From Candidatus Eiseniibacteriota bacterium (GTDB lineage: Bacteria > Joyebacterota > Joyebacteria > Joyebacterales > Joyebacteraceae): DNA of 7,770 bases. Position 1 is the first letter of the stretch. Every line of letters starts with the position of its first letter. Below the pieces are notes generated by a model. That model was not told where the DNA came from and ran no database searches. It saw only the letters and a program-made list of their open reading frames with translations. The DNA is taken from the NCBI GenBank assembly GCA_030639555.1, contig DAOWCM010000095.1:1-7770 (forward strand), in the 5' to 3' direction. A program made the translations under genes and the position numbers. Positions 1 through 5,550 of this stretch are shown here, one piece after another.

Positions 1-488
1 CCAAGGGCGGTCGCGTCGGGACCGAGCATCGGCCGGACGTCGTTCGGCAACGTGTTGGGAGGCAGACTGGCGAGCTTCTCGAGGACGCGGCTTCGCGACC
101 AGTAGAAGTCCACTCCGTCGTCGAAGATCACGTATATGGAGGAGAAGCCGAAGAAGGAGTAGCTGCGGACCGTCTTGACCCCGGGCATGCCCAGGAGGGA
201 CACGGTCAGCGGATAGGTGATCTGGTCCTCGACGTCCTGAGGCGAGCGGCCCATCCACTCGGTGAAGACTATCTGCTGGTTCTCACCGATGTCGGGAATC
301 GCGTCGACCGGCACGGGATCGCGTGGAAGGCCCCCGAGATCCCAGTCGAACGGAGCGACGATGAGACCCCACGCGATCACGAGCACGACCACGAGCGCGA
401 TCACCGGCTTGTTCCTGAGGCAGAAGCCGATCATCGCGTTCAGCAGCGACGATTCCTCGAAGTGGCTGTTGTCGTTCTTTCGGGCCAT
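1..488 (-). CDS. cusA: Heavy-metal RND efflux pump, inner-membrane subunit (CusA/CzcA-like), N-terminal 162 residues only
   Basis: This is the 5' part of an inner-membrane RND proton antiporter that would export metal cations through the adaptor and channel encoded just upstream. The gene runs off the left edge; family members exceed 1,000 residues, so about 15% is present. I translated it from the minus strand: a short charged N-terminus, a first membrane helix at about residues 28-46, then the family signature DAIPDIGENQQIVFTEWMG at 62-80, the segment DVEDQITYPL at 85-94, the SYSFFGFSSIYVIF block at 109-122, and FYWSRSRVLEKL at 128-139. These blocks are characteristic of the heavy-metal (HME) branch of RND pumps rather than drug pumps. 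The ATG at 488 was chosen; an in-frame ATG at 518, 3 nt after the adaptor stop, would add 10 residues, and neither has a clear Shine-Dalgarno site. Copper/silver is favoured by the adaptor's metal-binding domain, but Zn/Co/Cd cannot be excluded without the central transmembrane residues. Confidence 0.93.
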   Translation of the reverse strand, partial: MARKNDNSHFEESSLLNAMIGFCLRNKPVIALVVVLVIAWGLIVAPFDWDLGGLPRDPVPVDAIPDIGENQQIVFTEWMGRSPQDVEDQITYPLTVSLLGMPGVKTVRSYSFFGFSSIYVIFDDGVDFYWSRSRVLEKLASLPPNTLPNDVRPMLGPDATAL

Positions 489-521
489 TTGGCTGCCGCG
501 TCCCGCCCCGGTGGGCATCTG

Positions 522-1865
522 CTAGTGCTGGTGGCCAGCGCCGCCCGCCGGAGGCCTCGAAGGATCGTAGTCACCTGCGTCCGGACTCATCATGCTCGGC
601 TTCGCGCGGATCTGCAGCGCGCTGTCCAACTTGAAGGCACCCTCGGTCACGACGCGTTCGCCTTCCGCGAGTCCCTCTACCACGACGTAGAAATCTCCCA
701 CCCGTGGCCCCAGCGTGACCTCGCGTCCCTCGAACGTGGGCGCGTCGGCGTCCTCCAACTCCACGTATACGACGGCCCTCTTCCCCGTGAGAAGTGGCGC
801 GGTCGCCGGGATGACGAGCGGAACACCGCCTCCGTACCCGCGCGCGTCCGCTTTGACGTTGGCGCGAACGAACATGCCGGGCATGAGAAGTCCCTCCGCG
901 TTCTGGACCTCGGCTCTCACAGCGACGGTTCGGGTGACGGGGTTGACGATGGGCTCAACGAACGACAAGACGCCGCTGAACGTACGGCCGGGCACGGCCT
1001 CCACGGTGAACTGCACCGGCTGGCCCGGAGCGAGCAGAGCCAGGTCGGACTCGTAGGCGGAGAGCTCGATCCAGACTACAGAGAGATCTGCGATGGTGAA
1101 GAGCATCTGCCCGGTCGTGACGTAGGCGCCCTCCGACACGTTCTTCTCGACGACTGTGCCGCTGATCGGAGCCTGGATGGACAGGCGAGGCTCGGCAGTT
1201 CCCCAGGTCTCTATCTCAGCGATCTGTGCCTCGGAGAGACCCCACAGGCGGAGCCGTTCGCGCACTGCCTGAACCACGTCGCGCGTCGACTCGACAAGCC
1301 GCTCGTTCCCGCGCGCCTGAGCCTCGCGATAGGCATTGTGCGAGTGAATGAGCTCTTCCTGCGCGGCCACGAGCTCGGGACCGTAGAGGTCAACCATCGG
1401 CGAGCCGGCGCGCACTTCGTATCCCACGTAGTCGACGTGGAGCTTTTCGATCCTGCCGGGCACCCACGCGGAGATCCGCGACACACGACCCTCGTCGTAC
1501 GTGACCTTCCCCACGAGCGCGATATCCGCCGCGACGGCCATCCGCATCACCCGTGCCGTTTCGATCTCCATCAGCTTCCGCCCGGACTCACTCACCGTCA
1601 GACTTCGGCCGGAAGCCTCCTCGTCCAGAGCCTCTTCCTCAACCGGAATGAGATCCATGCCGCAGAGCGGGCAATCGCCGGGGCCGTCGCTCCGGACCTG
1701 AGGATGCATCGAACACGTCCAGACAGACGCCTGGGACTCGGTGTGGTCGTGCCCCTCCTCTTGTACTGTCTCGGCACCGGAGGACAGCGCCAGGAGCGCG
1801 ACCGCAAACAGCCCCACGCCCAGCAGCAAGCTCCGCCACCTCATGTTGATACCCTGGAATCTCAT
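522..1865 (-). CDS. cusB: RND efflux periplasmic adaptor (CusB-like) with N-terminal heavy-metal-binding domain
   Basis: Periplasmic membrane-fusion protein, 447 residues, that would bridge the RND pump and the outer-membrane channel. Residues about 8-30 form a signal peptide or N-terminal anchor. Residues 49-76 are a heavy-metal-binding domain: WTCSMHPQV, then DCPLCGMDLIPV, giving Cys51, Cys65 and Cys68 plus Met and His ligands, as in CusB-type adaptors and some P-type ATPases. A barrel-sandwich (lipoyl-like) half follows at about 130-165 (AWVPGRIEKL), then an alpha-helical hairpin at about 165-220, the second lipoyl half at about 228-262 (QAPISGTVVEKNVSEG), and beta-barrel and membrane-proximal domains to about 425. 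The C-terminus ends GGAGHQH. The start at 1865 follows TAGGAGGAGA, which overlaps the stop of the upstream gene; an in-frame ATG at 1844 is the alternative. It sits between the channel and pump genes, 19 nt after the channel stop, so the three are almost certainly one operon. The domain favours Cu/Ag, as inference. Confidence 0.95.
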   Translation of the reverse strand: MRFQGINMRWRSLLLGVGLFAVALLALSSGAETVQEEGHDHTESQASVWTCSMHPQVRSDGPGDCPLCGMDLIPVEEEALDEEASGRSLTVSESGRKLMEIETARVMRMAVAADIALVGKVTYDEGRVSRISAWVPGRIEKLHVDYVGYEVRAGSPMVDLYGPELVAAQEELIHSHNAYREAQARGNERLVESTRDVVQAVRERLRLWGLSEAQIAEIETWGTAEPRLSIQAPISGTVVEKNVSEGAYVTTGQMLFTIADLSVVWIELSAYESDLALLAPGQPVQFTVEAVPGRTFSGVLSFVEPIVNPVTRTVAVRAEVQNAEGLLMPGMFVRANVKADARGYGGGVPLVIPATAPLLTGKRAVVYVELEDADAPTFEGREVTLGPRVGDFYVVVEGLAEGERVVTEGAFKLDSALQIRAKPSMMSPDAGDYDPSRPPAGGAGHQH

Positions 1866-1884
1866 CTTGAGTGTCTCCTCCTAC

Positions 1885-3285
1885 CTACCGCCGGCGGGAT
1901 GTCGAACGGTCATCGTCCTCAAGCCCCTCGGTCTGCTGACCATCATCGCCCGTCAGTCTCGCGAGCTCCGCCGTCTTCACCAGCAGGTCCGCACGCGCGC
2001 GGGCCAGCGCCAGCTGGAACTCGAGTGCCACCTCGTGCGCCGCGACAAGCGCGTCGAAATCCGCTCCACCGACGCGATACGACGCGTCGGTCGCCCCGAC
2101 GGACTGCACAGCGGCCGGAATCAGACGATCCCGATACAGCTCCACTTTTCGCGCGGTGTCCTCGAGTTCGAAGACGGACTTCCCGACCTCCGCTCTCAGG
2201 TCGTGTGTTCGCTGCTCCGCTTGACGCTCCGTTGCCTGGAGCACCGCCTCGGCCTGACGTACAGCGGCGGTGTGCTTCCCGAACCACAGAGGAACGCTGA
2301 CCGACGCCGTCCCGATCAGCGCGTCCTTTCCGCTCTCATCGACCGGCATCCGAGCATCGTCCGTCGCGATGTAGTCCACTCCCAGCGTGAGATCAGGCAC
2401 AATCGCCTGCCCCGCCAGTCGCCTCTCGTGTCTCGCGGCCTCTACCTCATGTTCCAGTGCCAGGATGTCCGGGCCACGCTTCTCAAGGGACTCGATCGCC
2501 CCACTTGTCACCGGCACAGTTGCATCGGGGATAGCCTCGGGCCACGGCAGTATCGCATCGTCACGGAGACCGACCGCCGCCGCGAGTCCCGATGAGGCCG
2601 GGGCTCGCCTCGCCCGAATCGAGGCAAGCGAGTCCTCGACCCTCGCGACGCTGATCTGGGCCTTCATCAGCTCACCGTAGGACGCCTCACCACTCGAGTA
2701 CCTCGTCCGGGTGACTTCCTCCAGAGACGCCAACAGGACGTGTCGCTCCTCGGTGACCCTCGCTGCCTCCGCCAGATATGCGTAGTCAGCAAACGCCCGC
2801 GTCACACGAGCGGCCACATCGAGGCGCGTCGCCCTCAGTCGCTCACTCGCGGCCGCCGCGCGCTCACGCGCCGCGTCCTTCGCCACAAACAGCTTGCCAA
2901 GCCACGGCAGCCTCTGCCGCACGCCTACCTTGTGCGTCTGAGGGCCGACACGAGTCTCCACCTCCTCGAAGTAGTGACCGTAGCTGACCGTCGGGTCGGG
3001 CAGCCACCCGACCCGCTCCACTCCAGCCAGAGCCGCCTCGTGCCCCGATCGCGCGCCGGAGATCGACGGACTCAGACGCTCAGCCGCCCGCAGGTAGTCC
3101 GCGAGCGTACTGCTTCCCGTGAACTCGCCCGAGCCGTCGCCGTCCGGACGCGCCGTCCCTCCCTGCTCTGAGGCGCGCGCAACGCCCGGCTTTCCTTCGC
3201 CCTCATCGGCGGCCGTTGCCCAGCCCGCCAGCAGCAGACAGCCACACAGTCCCAGTGCCACTGCAGATGTCGACATGCGGTTCAC
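1885..3285 (-). CDS. TolC-family outer-membrane efflux channel of the metal RND system
   Basis: 466-residue outer-membrane factor, the exit duct of the tripartite metal pump. Residues 1-26 look like a Sec signal peptide (hydrophobic core about 8-22, ATA-AD-type cleavage near 25). The linker to about 58 is Gly/Glu-rich and low in complexity. The two structural repeats expected of an outer-membrane efflux protein follow, at about 60-240 and 262-445. Family landmarks are QRLPWLGKLFVAKDAA (124-139), with the usual GK motif after the beta strand, RYSSGEASYGELMKAQ (195-210), the second-repeat strand SVSVPLWFGKH (328-338), and YRVGGADFDALVAA (403-416). Long Ala/Glu/Arg-rich helices fit the periplasmic barrel. 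The start is the GTG at 3285, 6 nt after GGAGG; an in-frame ATG at 3276 would be 15 nt from it and is less likely. The start region is the part duplicated upstream (3441-3618). The protein resembles CusC/CzcC by context; substrate cannot be read from it. Confidence 0.94.
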   Translation of the reverse strand: MNRMSTSAVALGLCGCLLLAGWATAADEGEGKPGVARASEQGGTARPDGDGSGEFTGSSTLADYLRAAERLSPSISGARSGHEAALAGVERVGWLPDPTVSYGHYFEEVETRVGPQTHKVGVRQRLPWLGKLFVAKDAARERAAAASERLRATRLDVAARVTRAFADYAYLAEAARVTEERHVLLASLEEVTRTRYSSGEASYGELMKAQISVARVEDSLASIRARRAPASSGLAAAVGLRDDAILPWPEAIPDATVPVTSGAIESLEKRGPDILALEHEVEAARHERRLAGQAIVPDLTLGVDYIATDDARMPVDESGKDALIGTASVSVPLWFGKHTAAVRQAEAVLQATERQAEQRTHDLRAEVGKSVFELEDTARKVELYRDRLIPAAVQSVGATDASYRVGGADFDALVAAHEVALEFQLALARARADLLVKTAELARLTGDDGQQTEGLEDDDRSTSRRR

Positions 3286-3296
3286 TCGTCTCCTCC
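3286..3296 (-). promoter_or_regulatory. Ribosome-binding site of the channel gene (fixes the GTG start)
   Basis: The minus strand reads GGAGGAGACGA immediately before GTG at 3285. GGAGG is 6 nt from the GTG but 15 nt from the next in-frame ATG (3276), which supports the GTG. The same site is repeated exactly 178 bp upstream, at 3464-3474, before the GTG at 3463. Confidence 0.75.
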
Positions 3297-3334
3297 AACC
3301 GCCTCACCCGGCCATCGGGTCACCTCGCCCAACC

Positions 3335-3463
3335 CTATCGGGCATCGCACCGCTCCCGCGTCGCTCCGGACAGAGTGCTGGCGCCCCGCCCCACCCATGC
3401 AGCACAGTATACACGTCCTCGAAAACATGCGCGCACCATAGCAGATGTCGACATGCGGTTCAC
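3335..3463 (-). CDS. Candidate 42-residue leader ORF created by the duplicated tolC-like start region
   Basis: The upstream copy of the 178-bp duplication carries an unaltered Shine-Dalgarno site (GGAGGAG, 3468-3474), the GTG start and the first eight codons of the channel gene. From 3463 it reads MNRMSTSA, then runs into new sequence (MVRACFRGRVYC and onward) and stops at a TAG at 3337-3335, 49 nt before the true channel start. The product would have 42 residues with Cys13, Cys20 and Cys39 and several Arg. It has no recognisable domain, and its signal-like start is truncated. It may be a by-product of the duplication. Because the ribosome-binding site and start are identical to those of the real gene, it should be translated if the upstream region is transcribed, and could influence translation or termination before the efflux operon. 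A sensory role for the cysteines is speculation. Confidence 0.3.
   Translation of the reverse strand: MNRMSTSAMVRACFRGRVYCAAWVGRGASTLSGATRERCDAR
3406..3411 (-). promoter_or_regulatory. Possible -10 box (TATACT) in the proximal repeat
   Basis: The minus strand reads GACGTGTATACTGTG, giving TATACT (5 of 6 to TATAAT) about 120 nt before the channel start. No good -35 hexamer is visible at 16-18 nt, so an activator-dependent promoter or chance are both possible. The distal copy has TATACC at the equivalent place (3584-3589), a weaker match. Confidence 0.3.
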
Positions 3464-3618
3464 TCGTCTCCTCCAGCCGCCTGACCCAGCCATCGGGTCA
3501 CCTCCCCCAGCCCTATCGGGCATCGCACAGCTCCCGCGTCGCTCCGGGCAGTGTGCTGGAGCCCCCGCCCACTCATGCAACACGGTATACACGTCCTCGA
3601 AAACATACGCGTACCATA
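3441..3618 (-). repeat. Tandem duplication, gene-distal copy (178 bp)
   Basis: Upstream copy of the same unit, with identical length and boundaries. Differences from the proximal copy include TATACC in place of TATACT in the -10-like box and a base change that makes a perfect TGACCC / GGGTCA dyad at 3482-3500. It retains the channel gene's ribosome-binding site and start codon, but here they open only the short leader ORF. No transposase, CRISPR-like spacing or target-site duplication is visible, so a simple segmental duplication is the best reading. Confidence 0.97.
3482..3500. promoter_or_regulatory. Dyad TGACCC-N7-GGGTCA in the distal repeat
   Basis: A perfect 6-bp inverted repeat with a 7-nt spacer. 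In the proximal copy the matching positions (3304-3322) read TCACCC and GGGTCA, so the symmetry is broken there by one base. It could be an operator half-site pair or a small RNA hairpin just upstream of the duplicated ribosome-binding site. It is short enough to arise by chance. Confidence 0.2.
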
Positions 3619-3632
3619 TTCGATGCGTCCTG

Positions 3633-3663
3633 CATCTGAGGGTTGCATTCAACGCCCCAGATG
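3633..3663. repeat. Stem-loop upstream of the duplication
   Basis: CATCTG pairs with CAGATG, GGG with CCC and TTG with CAA around a CATT loop, giving 12 pairs interrupted by a single-base bulge on one side and two bases on the other. It has no adjacent T-run on either strand, so it is unlikely to be a terminator. It lies between the candidate small RNA and the duplicated leader, and could be part of an untranslated leader or a protein-binding site. Confidence 0.35.
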
Positions 3664-3739
3664 ACACGTAAGCGACCGCTCTACAGTGAGTTACAGAGTG
3701 TGTTCCGTGTGGGAATTCTGCTGCGGGTGGATGTGCCGG

Positions 3740-3781
3740 AAAACAGTGTGGCCGCGGCCCAATGGGAGGTCCGCGGCCACA
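3740..3781 (-). terminator. Probable rho-independent terminator
   Basis: TGTGGCCGCGG pairs perfectly with CCGCGGCCACA (11 bp, 3747-3757 with 3771-3781) around a 13-nt loop that can itself close CCC with GGG. On the minus strand it is followed by ACTGTTTTCC, a short T-run; on the plus strand no T-run follows. It would stop transcripts from the 3868 promoter and any read-through from rdgB. The T-run is short and starts 4 nt after the stem, so efficiency is uncertain. Confidence 0.5.
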
Positions 3782-3856
3782 TGGAAGACCCAGCCTTCCA
3801 GAGAAAGCCGAGTCGGCCAATCTGTATCCTCAGGGGATCACGTCAGATGTACAACC
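3740..3856 (-). ncRNA. Candidate small RNA or attenuated leader (about 117 nt)
   Basis: The segment is bounded by the extended -10 promoter (start near 3856) and the hairpin plus TTTT at 3781-3740. On the minus strand it folds into consecutive small hairpins: TCTG/CAGA enclosing ATCC/GGAT (about 3843-3817), GCCG-ACT-CGGC (about 3813-3803), TGGAAG/CTTCCA (about 3799-3781, partly competing with the terminator's base), then the 11-bp GC-rich stem. No ORF with a ribosome-binding site is evident. It does not match SRP RNA, 6S, tmRNA or any riboswitch consensus that I can recall. It may be a free small RNA, or a leader whose terminator controls read-through into the efflux operon 455 nt further on. 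Confidence 0.3.
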
Positions 3857-3862
3857 AGAGAG

Positions 3863-3891
3863 AGTATAGCACGATGCCGCGCACGCCGCAA
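3863..3891 (-). promoter_or_regulatory. Leftward extended -10 promoter
   Basis: The minus strand carries TTGCGG (3891-3886), a 17-nt spacer, and TATACT (3868-3863) preceded by TGC, which is an extended -10 element (TGnTATACT). This is the best sigma70-type promoter match I found in the non-coding stretch. The predicted start is near G3856. It would transcribe the candidate small RNA and, by read-through, the metal efflux operon. Confidence 0.5.
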
Positions 3892-3981
3892 GCCAGAAGG
3901 CCGCCACACCCGAAGAATCCGCTAACCTATGGCTCCAAGGGGTGTTAGTAAGGTCATCCACTGCGCGGGGGTCTGCGCGGC

Positions 3982-4004
3982 ACACCGCAGGCAGCTGCCG
4001 GTGT
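3982..4004. repeat. Hairpin just downstream of rdgB
   Basis: ACACCG pairs with CGGTGT and, after a one-base bulge, CAG with CTG around a GCAG loop. It starts 9 nt after the rdgB stop. No T-run follows on the minus strand, so it is a weak or factor-assisted terminator or an mRNA 3'-end stabiliser at best. The adjoining 3961-3980 holds a direct repeat of CTGCGCGG separated by 4 nt. Confidence 0.3.
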
Positions 4005-4013
4005 CAAGAGTCG

Positions 4014-4616
4014 CTATCCGTCGCCCACGAGCGCCATTACGAGGCTTCGTGCGGCCTTAATCGCCTTCCCACGGTGACTTACGGCGTTCTTCCTGTCCGG
4101 CCGCATCTCCGCGTACGCGAGGTCGTGCCCCTCCGGCAGAAACAAGGGGTCGTAGCCGAACCCACCCTTCCCCCTGGGCGCCTCGAGGATCACCCCGCGC
4201 GTCACTCCCTCGACCGTTCTCACTCCTCCGCCCGGCACTGCGAGCGCGACGACACACCTGAACGCGGCCGACCTGGCAGAGCCGACAATCCCATTGAGGT
4301 CCGCCAGCAGCTTGCGGTTGTTCGCCCCCCAGTTCGGCGGCTCGCCCGCGAACCGGGCCGAACGGACGCCCGGCGCCCCGTCGAGCGCCTCCACCTCAAG
4401 ACCGGTGTCGTCCGCCAGCGACGGGAGTCCGGTGAAGGATGCGACCGCCCTCGCCTTCTTGACCGCGTTCTCTTCCAGCGTAGCGCCGTCCTCCACGACA
4501 TCGGGCATGTCCGGGAAATCGTGGAACGAGAGTATCTTCAGAGGAAGCTCGCTCAGCATCGCCGAGAGTTCCTCGACCTTGTGCCTGTTCCGAGTGGCCA
4601 GGACCACGGAGATCAT
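4014..4616 (-). CDS. rdgB: RdgB/HAM1 non-canonical purine NTP pyrophosphatase
   Basis: Cytoplasmic enzyme that hydrolyses dITP, ITP and XTP to the monophosphate and pyrophosphate, keeping deaminated purines out of DNA and RNA. From the ATG at 4616 it has 200 residues, the usual family length. Motifs: LATRNRHKVEEL (6-17, the nucleotide-binding T-x-N-x-x-K), TLEENAVKKA (46-55), SLADDTGLEVEALDGAPGV (66-84, with the catalytic Asp pair 69/70), RSARFAG (85-91), GGFGYDPLF (151-159) and SHRGKA (180-185). Starts at 4646 (ATG) and 4676 (GTG, overlapping murI by 16 nt) are open in frame but add residues before the conserved N-terminus; GGAG lies 7 nt before 4616. It is the last gene of the smpB-to-rdgB cluster, 44 nt after murI, and followed by a hairpin. 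It could be cotranscribed with, and translationally coupled to, murI if the GTG is used. Confidence 0.95.
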   Translation of the reverse strand: MISVVLATRNRHKVEELSAMLSELPLKILSFHDFPDMPDVVEDGATLEENAVKKARAVASFTGLPSLADDTGLEVEALDGAPGVRSARFAGEPPNWGANNRKLLADLNGIVGSARSAAFRCVVALAVPGGGVRTVEGVTRGVILEAPRGKGGFGYDPLFLPEGHDLAYAEMRPDRKNAVSHRGKAIKAARSLVMALVGDG

Positions 4617-4660
4617 CAAGGGCTCCGTCGCGAACGTGGGTTTCATGGCTGCTCGGAGGG

Positions 4661-5491
4661 TCAACTGCCCGAGCACGTCGTCTCATCGACAGTAACGACA
4701 CTGACTTCCGGCAGCGGCGCTCCAAGGAATCGCTCGGCCTGCTCCCGGAAACGATGGGGAACGTCGCTGACGAAGAACTTGTGCTCGGGGCGCGGCCCGC
4801 CTTTGCGAGCCAGCCCGAGTCCCGCCAGGCGATCCGCCACTTCTTTGGCGGTTTCCTCCGCCGAATCGATCAGCCTGACCGAGGGCCCGAACACTTTGGC
4901 GATGGTCTGCTTCAGAATGGGGTAGTGCGTGCACGCGAGAACGACGACGTCCACGGCCGCGTCGCGGAGCGAGGTCAGGTACTCGTGGGCTATCACCAGA
5001 GTGACCTCGCGGTCGGTCCAACCCTCTTCGGCCAGTGGGACGAACAGCGGGCAGCTGGTCTCCAGAACCTCGATGTCCCTGTCGAGCTTGCTGATGGCTT
5101 TGCGATAAGCGCCGCTCGAAATCGTGCCCTCGGTGCCGATGACACCGATCTTGCCGGAAAGAGTAGACGACACGGCTGCGAGCGCACCGGGTTCGATCAC
5201 GCCGATGACTGGAATCTCATATCGTGACACCAGCGCGTCCATCGCAACGGAAGACGCGGTGTTGCACGCGACGACGATGCTCTTGACCCCGTGTTCCAGA
5301 AGGAACTCGGCGTCCTGAATGGCAAACTGTGTCACCGTCTCGTTCGACTTGGGGCCGTACGGCAGGCGCGCGGTGTCCCCGAAGTACACGATCCGCTCGT
5401 CGGGGAGCTGTCGCATGATCTCAGCCACGACCGTCAGGCCACCTATGCCGGAGTCGAACACACCTATCGGACTGGACGTCGCATCGCTCAC
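4661..5491 (-). CDS. murI: Glutamate racemase
   Basis: Cofactor-independent racemase that converts L-glutamate to D-glutamate for peptidoglycan stem peptides, in the cytoplasm. Its 276 residues are typical. The Asp/Glu racemase motifs are intact: GVFDSGIGGLTV (10-21, with the Asp-Ser pair 13/14), YFGDTARLPYG (36-46), VVACNTAS (73-80, catalytic Cys76), and VVLACTHYPIL (183-193, catalytic Cys187 with His189). SVRLIDSAEET at 204-214 is a further family block. The start is GTG at 5491, 8 nt after AGGAGA; no ATG lies upstream in a sensible place and the protein begins a few residues before the conserved core. It follows the GerMN gene by 59 nt and precedes rdgB. Its placement next to an amidase and a GerMN protein joins wall-precursor supply to wall remodelling. 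Confidence 0.97.
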   Translation of the reverse strand: MSDATSSPIGVFDSGIGGLTVVAEIMRQLPDERIVYFGDTARLPYGPKSNETVTQFAIQDAEFLLEHGVKSIVVACNTASSVAMDALVSRYEIPVIGVIEPGALAAVSSTLSGKIGVIGTEGTISSGAYRKAISKLDRDIEVLETSCPLFVPLAEEGWTDREVTLVIAHEYLTSLRDAAVDVVVLACTHYPILKQTIAKVFGPSVRLIDSAEETAKEVADRLAGLGLARKGGPRPEHKFFVSDVPHRFREQAERFLGAPLPEVSVVTVDETTCSGS

Positions 5492-5510
5492 TGTCTATCT
5501 CTCCTATTAC
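5492..5510 (-). promoter_or_regulatory. Ribosome-binding site of murI (supports the GTG start)
   Basis: The minus strand reads AGGAGA (5505-5500), then 8 nt, then GTG at 5491. It explains the non-ATG start. Confidence 0.7.
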
Positions 5511-5550
5511 TCCAGCGGGGGCTGCATCGGCGGCGTTGAGGTCGCCCGCC

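Larger units (their letters stand above)
3263..3440 (-). repeat. Tandem duplication, gene-proximal copy (178 bp)
   Basis: This copy lies directly next to 3441-3618 and aligns with it without gaps; by hand I count 16 mismatches in 178 positions (about 91% identity). On the minus strand the unit runs from TATGGTGCGCGCATG to the first codons of the channel gene (GACATCTGC). It contains the functional Shine-Dalgarno site and GTG of the channel gene and a TATACT hexamer. The 35 bases around the start and ribosome-binding site are identical in both copies. Confidence 0.97.
3619..4013. other. Intergenic region between rdgB and the duplicated leader
   Basis: These 395 bp contain no ORF that I would call a gene on either strand; the open frames present lack family resemblance and good ribosome-binding sites. 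I see no tRNA or rRNA. What it does hold is listed separately: the rdgB-proximal hairpin, the extended -10 promoter, the candidate small RNA with its terminator, and the stem-loop at 3633-3663. The sequence from about 3664 to 3739 shows nothing further. Confidence 0.6.

Noticed and set aside
462..2300. Plus-strand open frame of 612 codons opposite the adaptor and channel genes
   Set aside because: It is the antisense shadow of two well-identified high-GC genes; its product is Arg/His/Pro-rich with no recognisable domain.
3263..3618. CRISPR array or insertion-sequence end
   Set aside because: There are only two long, adjacent copies with no spacers, no terminal inverted repeats and no transposase.
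3335..3820. 161-codon minus-strand frame crossing the duplication and the terminator hairpin
   Set aside because: It has no family resemblance and spans the predicted terminator. Only its last 42 codons, behind the duplicated ribosome-binding site, are worth considering.
3643..3948. Plus-strand frames of 79-101 codons in the intergenic region
   Set aside because: They lack a ribosome-binding site and recognisable protein features, and they cross the perfect 11-bp inverted repeat at 3747-3781.
3961..4013. tRNA-like or terminator structure after rdgB
   Set aside because: The hairpin at 3982-4004 has no T-run, and no cloverleaf with a T-loop GTTCRA motif can be drawn, so I kept it only as a hairpin.
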